Below are positions 35,584 to 43,975 of a stretch of 64,000 bases of DNA, in pieces. The position numbers and the translations under genes are program-made. Below the pieces are notes generated by a model. That model searched no databases, was not told the DNA's origin, and was given only the letters and a program-made list of their open reading frames with translations. Origin of the DNA: Roseateles sp. (lineage in GTDB: Bacteria; Pseudomonadota; Gammaproteobacteria; Burkholderiales; Burkholderiaceae_C); assembly GCA_019234295.1 (NCBI GenBank), contig JAFALK010000037.1:1-64000 (forward strand), in the 5' to 3' direction. The number at the start of each line of letters is the position of its first letter. Position 1 is the first letter of the stretch.

Positions 35584-36206
35584 GAAAAACTCTGCGATTC
35601 GCCGGCCTTGTGCCTCACGCGCAGGCCCCTGATTTCCAGTTGGTCTTCGAGGAACCAGCGCACAGCCGCCGGGTACATGCGGTGCTCCTGGCGAAGCACG
35701 CGCGCGGCCAGCGTGTGGGCGTCATCGTCCGGCAGCACGGGCACCTGGGCCTGCGCGACGATGGCACCATGGTCGAGCTCGGCCGTCACGAAGTGCACGG
35801 TGGCACCGGCGAACTTGCAGCCCATCTCGATCGCCCTGGCGTGCGTGTGCAGGCCCGTGAAGGCCGGCAGCACAGATGGGTGGATATTGAGAATGCGCCC
35901 CGCATAGTGCGCGGTGAAGGCCGGCGTGAGGATGCGCATGAAACCCGCGAGCACGACCAGGTCGGGCGAGTGGGCGTCGATCGCCTTCATCAACTCGGCG
36001 TCGAAGGCCTCGCGGCTGGCAAAGCCCTTGTGATCAAGCACGATGGCGTTCAGGCCCTGCCCGCGCGCATAGTCCAGGCCTCCGGCATCTGGACGGTTGG
36101 AGATCACTGCCTCGACGCGGGCATTCCAGCCCTCGGCCACGCAGGCCTTGTGGATGGCCTGCATGTTCGAGCCTCCGCCCGAGATCAGGATGACGATTCT
36201 CTTCAT
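35580..36206 (-). CDS. purN: Phosphoribosylglycinamide formyltransferase
   Basis: 208 residues. MKRIVILISGGGSNMQAI is the GAR-binding P-loop; catalytic residues are seen in LNIHPSVLPAFTGLHTH (Asn, His) and ELDHGAIVAQ (Asp). It transfers a formyl group from 10-formyl-THF to GAR in purine synthesis. Cytosolic. Divergent from trpS with a 31-base gap. Confidence 0.95.
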   Translation of the reverse strand: MKRIVILISGGGSNMQAIHKACVAEGWNARVEAVISNRPDAGGLDYARGQGLNAIVLDHKGFASREAFDAELMKAIDAHSPDLVVLAGFMRILTPAFTAHYAGRILNIHPSVLPAFTGLHTHARAIEMGCKFAGATVHFVTAELDHGAIVAQAQVPVLPDDDAHTLAARVLRQEHRMYPAAVRWFLEDQLEIRGLRVRHKAGESQSFS

Positions 36207-36237
36207 GGGGCCGGCAGTGTAACAATCGTAGGTTCCT

Positions 36238-37218
36238 ATGAACGCTGAAGTCCCCCGCCCGCGCGTGCTTTCCGGCATGCGCCCCACCGGCGCCCTGCAC
36301 CTGGGCCATTTCCATGGCGCGCTCAAGAACTGGGTGCGCCTGCAGGCCACGCACGACTGTTTCTTCTTCGTCGCCGATTGGCATGCGTTGACCGGCGAGG
36401 CACAGACGCCCGGCCAGCTCGAGCACCACGTCTATGACATGGTCGTAGACTGGCTGGCCGCCGGCCTCGATCCCGAGCAGTGCACGCTCTTCATTCAGAG
36501 CCGCATGCCCGAGCACGCCGAACTGTTCACCCTGCTGGCCATGAGCACGCCCGTCTCCTGGCTGGAGCGCGTGCCCGGCTACAAGGACCAGGACACACCG
36601 AGCTACGGCCTGCTGGGCTATCCCCTGCTGCAGGCGGCCGACATCCTGATCTATCGTGCCCAGCAGGTGCCCGTCGGCGAGGACCAGGCCGCCCATGTAG
36701 AGATCACACGAGAAGTGGCGCGCCGCTTCAATCATCAGTACGGCAACACCTTCGTGGAGCCGCAGGCCCTGCTGAGCGAGACCGCGCGCCTGCCCGGCCT
36801 GGACGGCCGCAAGATGAGTAAGAGCCTGGGCAATGGCATCTCGATGCGCGAGGCGCCGCAAGCCGTGGCCGAGAAGCTCCGCACCATGCCCACAGACCCG
36901 CAGCGCGTGCGCCGTGGCGACTGCGGTGAGCCCGCGCGCTGTCCCGTGTGGCCACTGCACGAGGTCTATACAGACGAAGCCACGCGCATGCAGCTGGCTT
37001 CCGGCTGCCGCAGCGCCCGCATCGGCTGCCTCGACTGCAAGCAGCCACTGATCGAGGCCATCCAGAAGGAGCAGCAGCCCTGGCGCGAACGCGCCGAGGA
37101 ATGGCTGACCGACCCCAAGCGTGTGCACTGGATCCTGGAGCTCGGCACCGAGCGCGCCCGTGCGGTGGCCCGCAAAACGCTGCGCGAGGTCCGCGCGGCC
37201 ATCGGTCTGGGCTACTGA
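36238..37218 (+). CDS. trpS: Tryptophanyl-tRNA synthetase with iron-sulfur-type cysteine motif
   Basis: 326 residues of class I synthetase. The HIGH-like motif is LHLGHFHGAL and the KMSKS motif is intact at 192-196. The C-terminal domain carries C235-x21-C257-x6-C264-x2-C267, almost the C-x22-C-x6-C-x2-C that binds a [4Fe-4S] cluster in the Thermotoga TrpRS. It charges tRNATrp. Followed 3 bases later by the DUF3717 gene. Confidence 0.93.
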   Translation: MNAEVPRPRVLSGMRPTGALHLGHFHGALKNWVRLQATHDCFFFVADWHALTGEAQTPGQLEHHVYDMVVDWLAAGLDPEQCTLFIQSRMPEHAELFTLLAMSTPVSWLERVPGYKDQDTPSYGLLGYPLLQAADILIYRAQQVPVGEDQAAHVEITREVARRFNHQYGNTFVEPQALLSETARLPGLDGRKMSKSLGNGISMREAPQAVAEKLRTMPTDPQRVRRGDCGEPARCPVWPLHEVYTDEATRMQLASGCRSARIGCLDCKQPLIEAIQKEQQPWRERAEEWLTDPKRVHWILELGTERARAVARKTLREVRAAIGLGY

Positions 37219-37221
37219 GCC

Positions 37222-37629
37222 ATGACGGCCATCCACATCACCGACATCGAATCGGCCATCAACTGGTGGCGCCAACGCGCGCCCACCGAGGCCGGCATGC
37301 CGCTCGCGCCCGAGCTCTCGGCCCTGGCCGAGGTCTATGGGCGGATGGTCTGGCGCCGTGAGGTGGAGATCGACGAAGACGCCGTGCCCGCTGCCGCCGT
37401 GGCCGCCTGGCTGCAGTGGTACAAGACGACGCCTGACGCGCCCTGCATCGCCATCTGCTCCACGAGCCAGGGGGACGCGCAGTGCAAGGGTTGCGGCCGC
37501 AGCTTCGACGAAGTGCAGAACTGGTGCGTGATGACACCCGTGGAAAAACGTGTGACCTGGCGGCGCATCTCGCTTGAAGCCACGGCCTGGCGCTTCAACC
37601 GCTACTCAGAGCGGGCGCATGAGAAGTAG
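37222..37629 (+). CDS. DUF3717-DUF1289 fusion protein
   Basis: 135 residues. The N-terminal part (HITDIESAINWWRQRAPTEAGMPLAPELSALAEVYGRMVWRR) matches DUF3717; the C-terminal part (APCIAICSTSQGDAQCKGCGRSFDEVQNW) is a DUF1289 four-Cys site, C-x3-C-x7-C-x2-C. It overlaps the MATE gene by 11 bases. A role with metal or tRNA is possible but unproven. Confidence 0.88.
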   Translation: MTAIHITDIESAINWWRQRAPTEAGMPLAPELSALAEVYGRMVWRREVEIDEDAVPAAAVAAWLQWYKTTPDAPCIAICSTSQGDAQCKGCGRSFDEVQNWCVMTPVEKRVTWRRISLEATAWRFNRYSERAHEK

Positions 37630-38977
37630 TTTCCGCGCCGATCTGCACCGCATCGTCCCCCTGGCCTGGCCCGTCTTCGTGGGCCAGATCGCCGTGCTGG
37701 CCTTCGCCACCGTGGACACCTTCTTGCTGGCGCGCTATTCGGCCATCGACCTCGCGGCCCTGGCCGTGGGTGCGGCGATCTACGTGAGCGTGTTCGTCGG
37801 CCTGATGGGCGTGGTGCTCGCCGTCTCGCCCATCGTGGGCCAACTCTTCGGCGCGGGCAAGCTCGAGCGTGCCGGACGTCAGTTGCACCAGGCTTTCTGG
37901 CTGGCTATCTTTCTCGCCGTGCTGGGCGATGCGCTGCTGCTCTTCCCCGCGCCGCTGCTAGGCATCGCGCACGCCGGGCCGCAGGTCGAGAGTCGCGTGC
38001 GTGAGTACCTGCAAGCCCTGGCTGCGGCGCTACCGCCTGCGCTGCTGTTCACGGCCTACCGCGGCTTCAACACGGCGATCTCGCGGCCCAAGGCAGTGAT
38101 GAGCATTCAGGTGGTTGGCCTGCTGCTGAAAATCCCACTGAGCGCCATGTTCGTCTGGGGCCTGGGGCCGCTGCCGGCGCTGGGCACACTGGGCTGCGGC
38201 ATCGCCACCGCCATTGTGATGTGGACGCAATGCGCGGCAGGTTGGTGGCTGCTGCGGCACGACGCGAGCTACGACGCATACGGCTTGCGCCGTGGTGGTC
38301 TGGAAGCACCGCACTGGAAGGACCTGCGTGCCCTGCTGCGTCTGGGCGTTCCGATGGGCGGCGCCATCGCCATTGAGGTGACGGGCTTCACCTTCATGGC
38401 CATCTTCATCGCGCGCCTGGGCGCCATCCCAGTGGCCGGCCATGAGCTGGCGATCAACCTCGTGTCCATGATGTTCATGATGCCCATGGCCATCGGCAGC
38501 GCGGCCGGCACCCTGGTGGCCCAGGCCGTGGGCGCGCGAGATCCCGAGGATGCGCGCAGCCTCTCGAACCACTCGATGGCGCTGGGGCTGGCGGTCGCCG
38601 CCGTGATGGGCGGCCTGGTCTTCCTGTTCCGCGAGCAAGTGCTCAGGCTCTACACGCACGACATGCGCATCGTGAACGCGGCCATGCCGCTGCTGCTATG
38701 GGTCTGGATCTTCCACACGGCCGACGCCGCACAGACGGTGGCCGCACAGATCCTGCGGGCCTATCACATCGCAACCGCGCCGGTCCTCATCTACGCCGTG
38801 GCGATCTGGGGCGTGGGCATCGGTGGCGGCTACTACATGGCCTTCAGCGGCTCAGCCAGTGTTCCGGAGTCATTGCACGGTGCGTCGGGCTTCTGGAGCG
38901 CGGCCACCGTGGGCCTGATCCTCGCTGCAATCGGACTCAGCGCCTTCATGCGCTGGATGCACCGGCAGCCAAGCTGA
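37619..38977 (+). CDS. MATE-family multidrug efflux transporter (NorM-like)
   Basis: 452 residues with about twelve membrane helices in two halves. HRIVPLAWPVFVGQIAVLAFATVDTFLLARYSAIDLAALAVG is the MATE N-terminus; GHELAINLVSMMFMMPMAIGSAAGTLVAQAVGARDP is the second-half repeat of it. It exports cationic drugs using a Na+ or H+ gradient. The start at 37619 lies inside the preceding gene. Its 3' end overlaps the convergent kinase gene by 32 bases. Confidence 0.92.
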   Translation: MRSSFRADLHRIVPLAWPVFVGQIAVLAFATVDTFLLARYSAIDLAALAVGAAIYVSVFVGLMGVVLAVSPIVGQLFGAGKLERAGRQLHQAFWLAIFLAVLGDALLLFPAPLLGIAHAGPQVESRVREYLQALAAALPPALLFTAYRGFNTAISRPKAVMSIQVVGLLLKIPLSAMFVWGLGPLPALGTLGCGIATAIVMWTQCAAGWWLLRHDASYDAYGLRRGGLEAPHWKDLRALLRLGVPMGGAIAIEVTGFTFMAIFIARLGAIPVAGHELAINLVSMMFMMPMAIGSAAGTLVAQAVGARDPEDARSLSNHSMALGLAVAAVMGGLVFLFREQVLRLYTHDMRIVNAAMPLLLWVWIFHTADAAQTVAAQILRAYHIATAPVLIYAVAIWGVGIGGGYYMAFSGSASVPESLHGASGFWSAATVGLILAAIGLSAFMRWMHRQPS

Positions 38978-40343
38978 GCACGAACACGCTGCCTCCGCCC
39001 TCGCGCGGTTCGCAGCGCACACTGCCGCCATGAGCCGCGGCGATCTGCTTCACCAATGACAGTCCTAGGCCCACGCCACCGACCTGCTCGGCGTGCCCTT
39101 CCAGGCGGAAGAAGGCCTCGAAGATGCGCTCACGCATGGGCTCGGGAACGCCAGGTCCGTGATCGAGCACGCGGATCACGGCGTACGCGCCCTCGTGGGC
39201 CAGCCTCAGCGTGACGACATCACCCCCGTAGCGGCGGCCGTTTTCTAGCAGATTGCGCACGGCGCGGCGCAAGAGCCGCTCGTCACCCATGATGGGCAAG
39301 CTCTGCAGCCCTTGCGCGGGCTCAAACAGAGCGCCCGTGCGCGCTGCCTCCTCGGCGGCCAGACCCAGCAGATCGACCTTCTCGGCAGGCGCGCTCCGGG
39401 TGCCCGATTCGAGTCGGCTGGCCAGCAGCACTTCCTCGACCAAGGCATCGAGCTCGGCGATATTGGTGTGGATCTCAGTCGCGAGGCGGGCGCGCCCGGC
39501 AGGGGGCGCGTCGTCGAGCATCGAGAAGGCCATCTTCAAGCGAGCCAGGGGCGAGCGGAACTCATGGCTGGCATTGGCCAGCAGGTTCTTGTTGGAGCGC
39601 AGCAGCGACTCGATGCGACCGGCGGCATCGTTGAAGCTACGCGCCAGGGCCGCCACCTCGTCGCGGCCGCTGTCATCCACACGATGAGCCAGATTGCCGG
39701 CGCCAAAGGTCTCCACGCCGCTCTTGAGCACCTCGAGCCGGCGCGTGAGCCGGCGTACCACCGGATAGGCCCCCAGAGCGACGCCCAGAAAGAGCAGCAC
39801 GAGCACCATGGCCAGCGCTTCACCGCTGGGACGCTGGCCCAGCCACGGCAGACCCCAAGGCGGCGGAGTCACGGGGTTGCGGCCTGCCATGCGATTGGGC
39901 CCGTCTCCAGGTCCGCCGGGCCCGCCGGGCCCGCCTGGGCCTTGGCTCAGGCCCGGCTGCGGACGCCATCCGCGCAGCATGAGCAAGCTGCGGCCATCGT
40001 CCAGAGGAACCTGAACATGGCGGGCGACGGGATCATCTTCACGGCGTTCGAACAGCTCGCTGGCCCCGATGCGATTGCCCCGCTCGTCGACCAGGGCAAT
40101 GGCCATGCGCAGGCGCTGCCCCCAGAACGCCACAGCGGCGGCCTGCTCCTCGCGCGTGGCGGTCGCCGGCGGCAGGGCATGGTGGATCAGCGCGGCCATG
40201 GCGATCAGGCGCTCGTTCGCCGCTGCGTCGGCCGTGCCTCGCTCGTGTTCCATCTGGCGCTGGAAAAGCCAAGCCGCGCCGAAGGCGAAAGCCAGCAGCA
40301 GGGCAACCAGCGTCAGGTAGATGCGAAGGTAGAGAGACTTCAA
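38946..40343 (-). CDS. Envelope-stress sensor histidine kinase (CpxA/EnvZ-like)
   Basis: 465 residues. Membrane helix at 7-28, periplasmic domain with a low-complexity Gly-Pro stretch at about 135-148, second helix at 175-195, HAMP (RRLEVLKSGVETFGAGNLAHRV), phospho-acceptor His260 in ANASHEFRSPLARLK, then the N-box (RNLLENGRRYGG) and DHGPGVPEPMRERIFEAFFRLEG. The H-box and its position downstream of an OmpR-type regulator and a Spy-like protein point to Cpx-type envelope sensing. Starts 6 bases after the regulator. Confidence 0.92.
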   Translation of the reverse strand: MKSLYLRIYLTLVALLLAFAFGAAWLFQRQMEHERGTADAAANERLIAMAALIHHALPPATATREEQAAAVAFWGQRLRMAIALVDERGNRIGASELFERREDDPVARHVQVPLDDGRSLLMLRGWRPQPGLSQGPGGPGGPGGPGDGPNRMAGRNPVTPPPWGLPWLGQRPSGEALAMVLVLLFLGVALGAYPVVRRLTRRLEVLKSGVETFGAGNLAHRVDDSGRDEVAALARSFNDAAGRIESLLRSNKNLLANASHEFRSPLARLKMAFSMLDDAPPAGRARLATEIHTNIAELDALVEEVLLASRLESGTRSAPAEKVDLLGLAAEEAARTGALFEPAQGLQSLPIMGDERLLRRAVRNLLENGRRYGGDVVTLRLAHEGAYAVIRVLDHGPGVPEPMRERIFEAFFRLEGHAEQVGGVGLGLSLVKQIAAAHGGSVRCEPREGGGSVFVLSLAAGASSA

Positions 40344-40349
40344 ATCAGA

Positions 40350-41060
40350 TCAGTTCTCAGCGTCCTGCTTCTTCGCGAAGACATAACCGACGCCTCGCAC
40401 GGTGAGGACTCGACGCGGGTTCTTCACATCGTCCTCGATGACGGAGCGGATGCGCGAAACGTGAACGTCGATCGAGCGGTCGAAGGCGTCGAGCGGATGG
40501 CCCTTGAGCGCATCCATGATCTGGTCGCGCGAGAGCACGCGCCCGGGGCTCTGGGCCAGCACGACCAGGAGGTCGAACTGGTGGCTCGTCAGCTCGCAGG
40601 GCTTGCCGTCCAGGCGCGCCATGCGGGCGGCAAGATCGATTTCCAGGCGGCCGAAGCGCAAAACGTCATCGACTTCGTCGGCTTGAGGCTCAGCACGGCG
40701 CAGCAAGGCCTTGACCCGGGCCTGCAGCTCACGCGGCTCGAAGGGCTTGGCCATGTAGTCATCTGCGCCGAGCTCCAGGCCGAGAATGCGGTCCATGGGC
40801 TCGCCGCGGGCCGAAAGCATGAGCACGGGCTGGCGGCGGTGCTGCGGCGAGCTGCGCAGCTCCCGGCAGAACTCAAGGCCATCGCCGTCGGGCAGCATGA
40901 GGTCCAGCACCAGCAAATCGTAGGCAAAGTTGCGTAGCGCCTCGCGGCCGGCGGCCAGCGACCCAGCGGTATCCACCTCAAAGCCTGCATGGCCGAGGTA
41001 GTCGGCGAGCATGGAAGTCAGGCGCGCATCGTCGTCGATCAGCAACAGCTTAGGCGTCAT
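40350..41060 (-). CDS. OmpR-family response regulator
   Basis: 236 residues. Receiver domain with LLIDDD, phospho-acceptor Asp53 in LLVLDLMLPDGDG and MAKPFEPRE; a winged-helix DNA-binding domain ends with DVHVSRIRSVIEDDVKNPRRVLTVRGVGYVF. Partner of the downstream kinase. The ATG at 41060 begins the receiver fold directly; a longer form from 41132 is possible. Confidence 0.93.
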   Translation of the reverse strand: MTPKLLLIDDDARLTSMLADYLGHAGFEVDTAGSLAAGREALRNFAYDLLVLDLMLPDGDGLEFCRELRSSPQHRRQPVLMLSARGEPMDRILGLELGADDYMAKPFEPRELQARVKALLRRAEPQADEVDDVLRFGRLEIDLAARMARLDGKPCELTSHQFDLLVVLAQSPGRVLSRDQIMDALKGHPLDAFDRSIDVHVSRIRSVIEDDVKNPRRVLTVRGVGYVFAKKQDAEN

Positions 41061-41165
41061 GTGGACTGGGGTGGTTTTTTCAACGCCCGCTGCTTCGTGC
41101 GGGCGGCCGGTTTCAGTGAAGTATCCAAGCATACGCGACCTCGTCTAGCTCGAGCACTCGAGTGA

Positions 41166-41639
41166 CTACTGTTGGCCGCCGGAGCTGCCACGCTGAGCAC
41201 GATCCTTCATGTGATCGGCGTGCTTGGCCCGCAGCGCGGCGAGCTTGGCGCGCTGGTCGGGCGAGAGCACATTGGCCGAGTCGATGAGGGCACGCGTCAT
41301 TCGCGTGGCGATGGCATCGTGCTGCGTCTGCGCCTGGCTGGCCAGGGCGGTGATGGAGTTGGCGTCGATGACCGGCGCGGTGAAGAGCGCCTGCATCTGC
41401 TGATGCAAGGCCTTGAGCTGCTCGTGGGCCGCCTGGTTGTCCGTCTTGGCCTGCGCGAAGATGGCCTTGATCTGCGCGATCTGGGCGTCACTCGCACCGA
41501 TTGCCTTGAGCCCGTGCATCATCATCCCGTGATGCATTTCCGGGCCACCGGCCATCATGGGCTGGGCCTGGGCCGACAGGCCACCAAGGCTCAGCGCCGC
41601 TGCGAGGGCACCCGCCTTCAGGACACGACTGAGGAACAT
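41166..41639 (-). CDS. Spy/CpxP-like periplasmic chaperone
   Basis: 157 residues with signal peptide MFLSRVLKAGALAAALSLGGLSAQA. The mature part is Met/His-rich at the start (PEMHHGMMMHGLKAIGASDAQIAQIKAIFAQAKTDN) and contains the LSPDQRAKLAALRAKHADHM version of the LTxxQ motif. Spy and CpxP are periplasmic chaperones or sensors induced by Cpx/Bae systems. It is upstream of the response regulator and kinase on the same strand, and the Met/His content may bind copper or zinc. Confidence 0.88.
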   Translation of the reverse strand: MFLSRVLKAGALAAALSLGGLSAQAQPMMAGGPEMHHGMMMHGLKAIGASDAQIAQIKAIFAQAKTDNQAAHEQLKALHQQMQALFTAPVIDANSITALASQAQTQHDAIATRMTRALIDSANVLSPDQRAKLAALRAKHADHMKDRAQRGSSGGQQ

Positions 41640-42127
41640 CTCGATCTCCGTTGAATACAGCGCTTGTGCTGCGATGACGGAATCTTGAGCCGCACGCGTA
41701 ACAAGGCGATTCGGCAGGAGAAAACATTTGTAAAGCGCGAGCCAGGGACCGGTGCTGCGCTCGATCAACGCACCAGGCCCTCGCGCAGCATCCGTCACGT
41801 CGGTGACGTCGATCGCACGCACAGGGGGCTGCGAACTGCGAGCTGCGAGCTGCGGGCTGCGGGCTGCGGGCCACCCAGCAGCAAGAGCGGTTCGGGACGT
41901 ACGAGCGGCTCGGCAGACAAGCCCGGAACATCGTGGTCACTCAATGTGGCCGAAGGACCCAGCAGATCTTCGAAGCGTACCCCTCGCAGGCAACGCTCGA
42001 CCACATGACCGGGCCCATCCAGCACAAGGCCCGCCCATGCAGCCGCGACCGCGTAGATGGCCGTCAGGCTGTCTTCGTGAGGCGCTCGCCTCGCACGGTG
42101 CAGCGACAGCCCGAGCCGGCAAGCGCC
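41640..42127. other. Spacer of about 490 bp with possible decayed reading frame
   Basis: Contains the promoter of the spy operon (minus strand) and a heptamer repeat. Continuing the ettA frame after its stop on the minus strand, the reading stays open for about 110 codons and includes protein-like stretches such as RGVRFEDLLGPSATLSDHD; a GTG at 42025 could start it. I cannot call a real gene. Confidence 0.4.
41829..41870. repeat. Six 7-bp tandem units (CTGCGAA/CTGCGAG/CTGCGGG)
   Basis: One CTGCGAA, two CTGCGAG and three CTGCGGG units follow one another without interruption in the intergenic spacer upstream of the Spy gene. Confidence 0.9.
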
Positions 42128-43792
42128 TTACTTGATCGGCTTGAAGCGCATGCGCTTGGGCCGCGCGCCTTCCTCACCGAGGCGCTTCTTCTTGTCCGCT
42201 TCGTACTCGTGGAAGTTGCCGTCGAAGAAGAACCACTGCGAGTCGCCCTCGCAGGCCAGGATGTGGGTGCAGATGCGGTCGAGGAACCAGCGGTCGTGGC
42301 TGATCACCATGGCAGAGCCTGCGAACTCGAGCAGGGCCTCTTCCAGGGCGCGAAGGGTTTCCACGTCCAGGTCGTTGGACGGTTCGTCCAGCATCAGCAC
42401 ATTGCCGCCCTGTGCCAGAGTCTTGGCCAGGTGCAGGCGGCCGCGCTCACCACCGGAGAGCGAGCCGACGAGCTTTTGCTGGTCGTTGCCCTTGAAGTTG
42501 AAGCGGCCGAGGTAGGCGCGGCTGGGCATCACGAACTTGCCGACCGTGATGTTGTCCAGGCCGCCCGAGACGTCTTCCCACACGGTCTTGTCGGCCTCCA
42601 GGCTGGCGCGGCTCTGGTCGACGAAGGCCATCTTGGCCGTCTTGCCGATCTTGACCGTGCCGCTGTCCGGCTGCTCCGTGCCCTGCAGCATGCGGAACAG
42701 CGTGGATTTGCCCGCGCCGTTGGGGCCGATGATGCCGACGATGGCGCCAGCCGGGACCTTGAACGACAGATTGTCGATCAGCATGCGGTCGCCGAAGCTT
42801 TTGCTCACGCCCTCGAACTCGATCACCTCGTTGCCCAGGCGCTCGGCCACGGGGATGAAGATTTCATTCGTGACGTTGCGCTGCTGGTATTCGACGTCGG
42901 AGAGCTCCTCGAAGCGGGCCAGACGTGCCTTGCTCTTGGCCTGACGGCCCTTGGCATTGGAGCGCACCCACTTGAGCTCTTCCTTCATCGCCTTCATGCG
43001 GGCGTCTTCGCTCTTTTGTTCCTGCTCCAGGCGGCGTTCCTTCTGGTCCAGCCACTCGGTGTAGTTGCCCTTCCAGGGAATGCCATGACCGCGGTCCAGC
43101 TCCAGGATCCACTCGGCGGCGTTGTCGAGGAAGTAGCGGTCGTGTGTGATGGCCACCACGGTACCGGGGAAGCGCTGCAGGAACTGCTCCAGCCACTCGA
43201 CCGATTCGGCGTCCAGGTGGTTGGTCGGTTCGTCGAGGAGCAGCATGTCAGGCTTGGACAGCAGCAGGCGGCACAGGGCCACGCGGCGCTTCTCGCCACC
43301 GGAGAGCACGCCGATGACGGCGTCCCAGGGCGGAAGGTTCAGCGCGTCGGCGGCCAGTTCAAGCTGCAGGTCGGTGTTTTCCGAGCCAGCGGCAGCGATG
43401 ATGGCCTCGAGCTCGCCCTGTTCGGCGGCCAGCTTGTCGAAGTCGGCATCCGGCTCGGCGTATTCGGCGTAGACCTCGTCCAGGCGTTTCTTGGCAGCCA
43501 GCACGCCGCCGATGCCTTCCTCGACCGCTTCACGCACGGTCTGCTCGGCGTTCAGGCGCGGCTCTTGCTCGAGGTAGCCGATCTTGATGCCCGGCATGGG
43601 AATGGCCTCGCCCTCGATCTCCTTGTCCACGCCCGCCATGATCTTCAGGAGAGTGGACTTGCCCGAGCCGTTCACGCCCAGAACGCCGATCTTGGCGCCG
43701 GGGAAGAAGGACAGCGAGATGTCCTTGAGGATGTGGCGCTTGGGGGGAACCGTCTTGTTGACACGGTTCATGGAAAAGACGTACTGGGCCAT
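42128..43792 (-). CDS. ettA: Energy-dependent translational throttle protein (ABC-F ATPase)
   Basis: 554 residues, matching the usual EttA length. Two ABC domains: Walker A GVNGSGKSTL and GPNGAGKSTL; signature LSGGEKRRV and LSGGERGRLHL; Walker B LLLDEPTNHLDAES and LMLDEPSNDLD. MAQYVFSMNRVNKTVPPKRHILKDISLSFFPGAKIG is diagnostic. EttA binds the ribosomal E site and gates translation according to ADP/ATP. Cytosolic, no membrane part. Confidence 0.95.
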   Translation of the reverse strand: MAQYVFSMNRVNKTVPPKRHILKDISLSFFPGAKIGVLGVNGSGKSTLLKIMAGVDKEIEGEAIPMPGIKIGYLEQEPRLNAEQTVREAVEEGIGGVLAAKKRLDEVYAEYAEPDADFDKLAAEQGELEAIIAAAGSENTDLQLELAADALNLPPWDAVIGVLSGGEKRRVALCRLLLSKPDMLLLDEPTNHLDAESVEWLEQFLQRFPGTVVAITHDRYFLDNAAEWILELDRGHGIPWKGNYTEWLDQKERRLEQEQKSEDARMKAMKEELKWVRSNAKGRQAKSKARLARFEELSDVEYQQRNVTNEIFIPVAERLGNEVIEFEGVSKSFGDRMLIDNLSFKVPAGAIVGIIGPNGAGKSTLFRMLQGTEQPDSGTVKIGKTAKMAFVDQSRASLEADKTVWEDVSGGLDNITVGKFVMPSRAYLGRFNFKGNDQQKLVGSLSGGERGRLHLAKTLAQGGNVLMLDEPSNDLDVETLRALEEALLEFAGSAMVISHDRWFLDRICTHILACEGDSQWFFFDGNFHEYEADKKKRLGEEGARPKRMRFKPIK

Positions 43793-43975
43793 GGGTTCTC
43801 TTGGAGGTTGCCGACTGCAGCGGGTGGGTACGCAACGGGCGCACGCCATCGTAGGGTTTGGGGACCGAATCCCGGATTGTCGCAGCTTCCCCGGGGGTTA
43901 GCCCGGGTCGCGGCGCAGGCGACGCTTCCTACACTTTGCGGCACCGGTCAGGGATACCGGACACAGGGGGCCACG

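Noticed and set aside
41933-43975. Extension of the SBP5 frame upstream by about 680 codons
   Set aside because: This part is antisense to ettA; the signal peptide at 43976 marks the true start.
43860-43975. Riboswitch-like GC-rich leader before the SBP5 gene
   Set aside because: Stretches such as gtagggtttgggg and gcaccggtcagggataccgg can pair weakly, but no known riboswitch core was recognisable.
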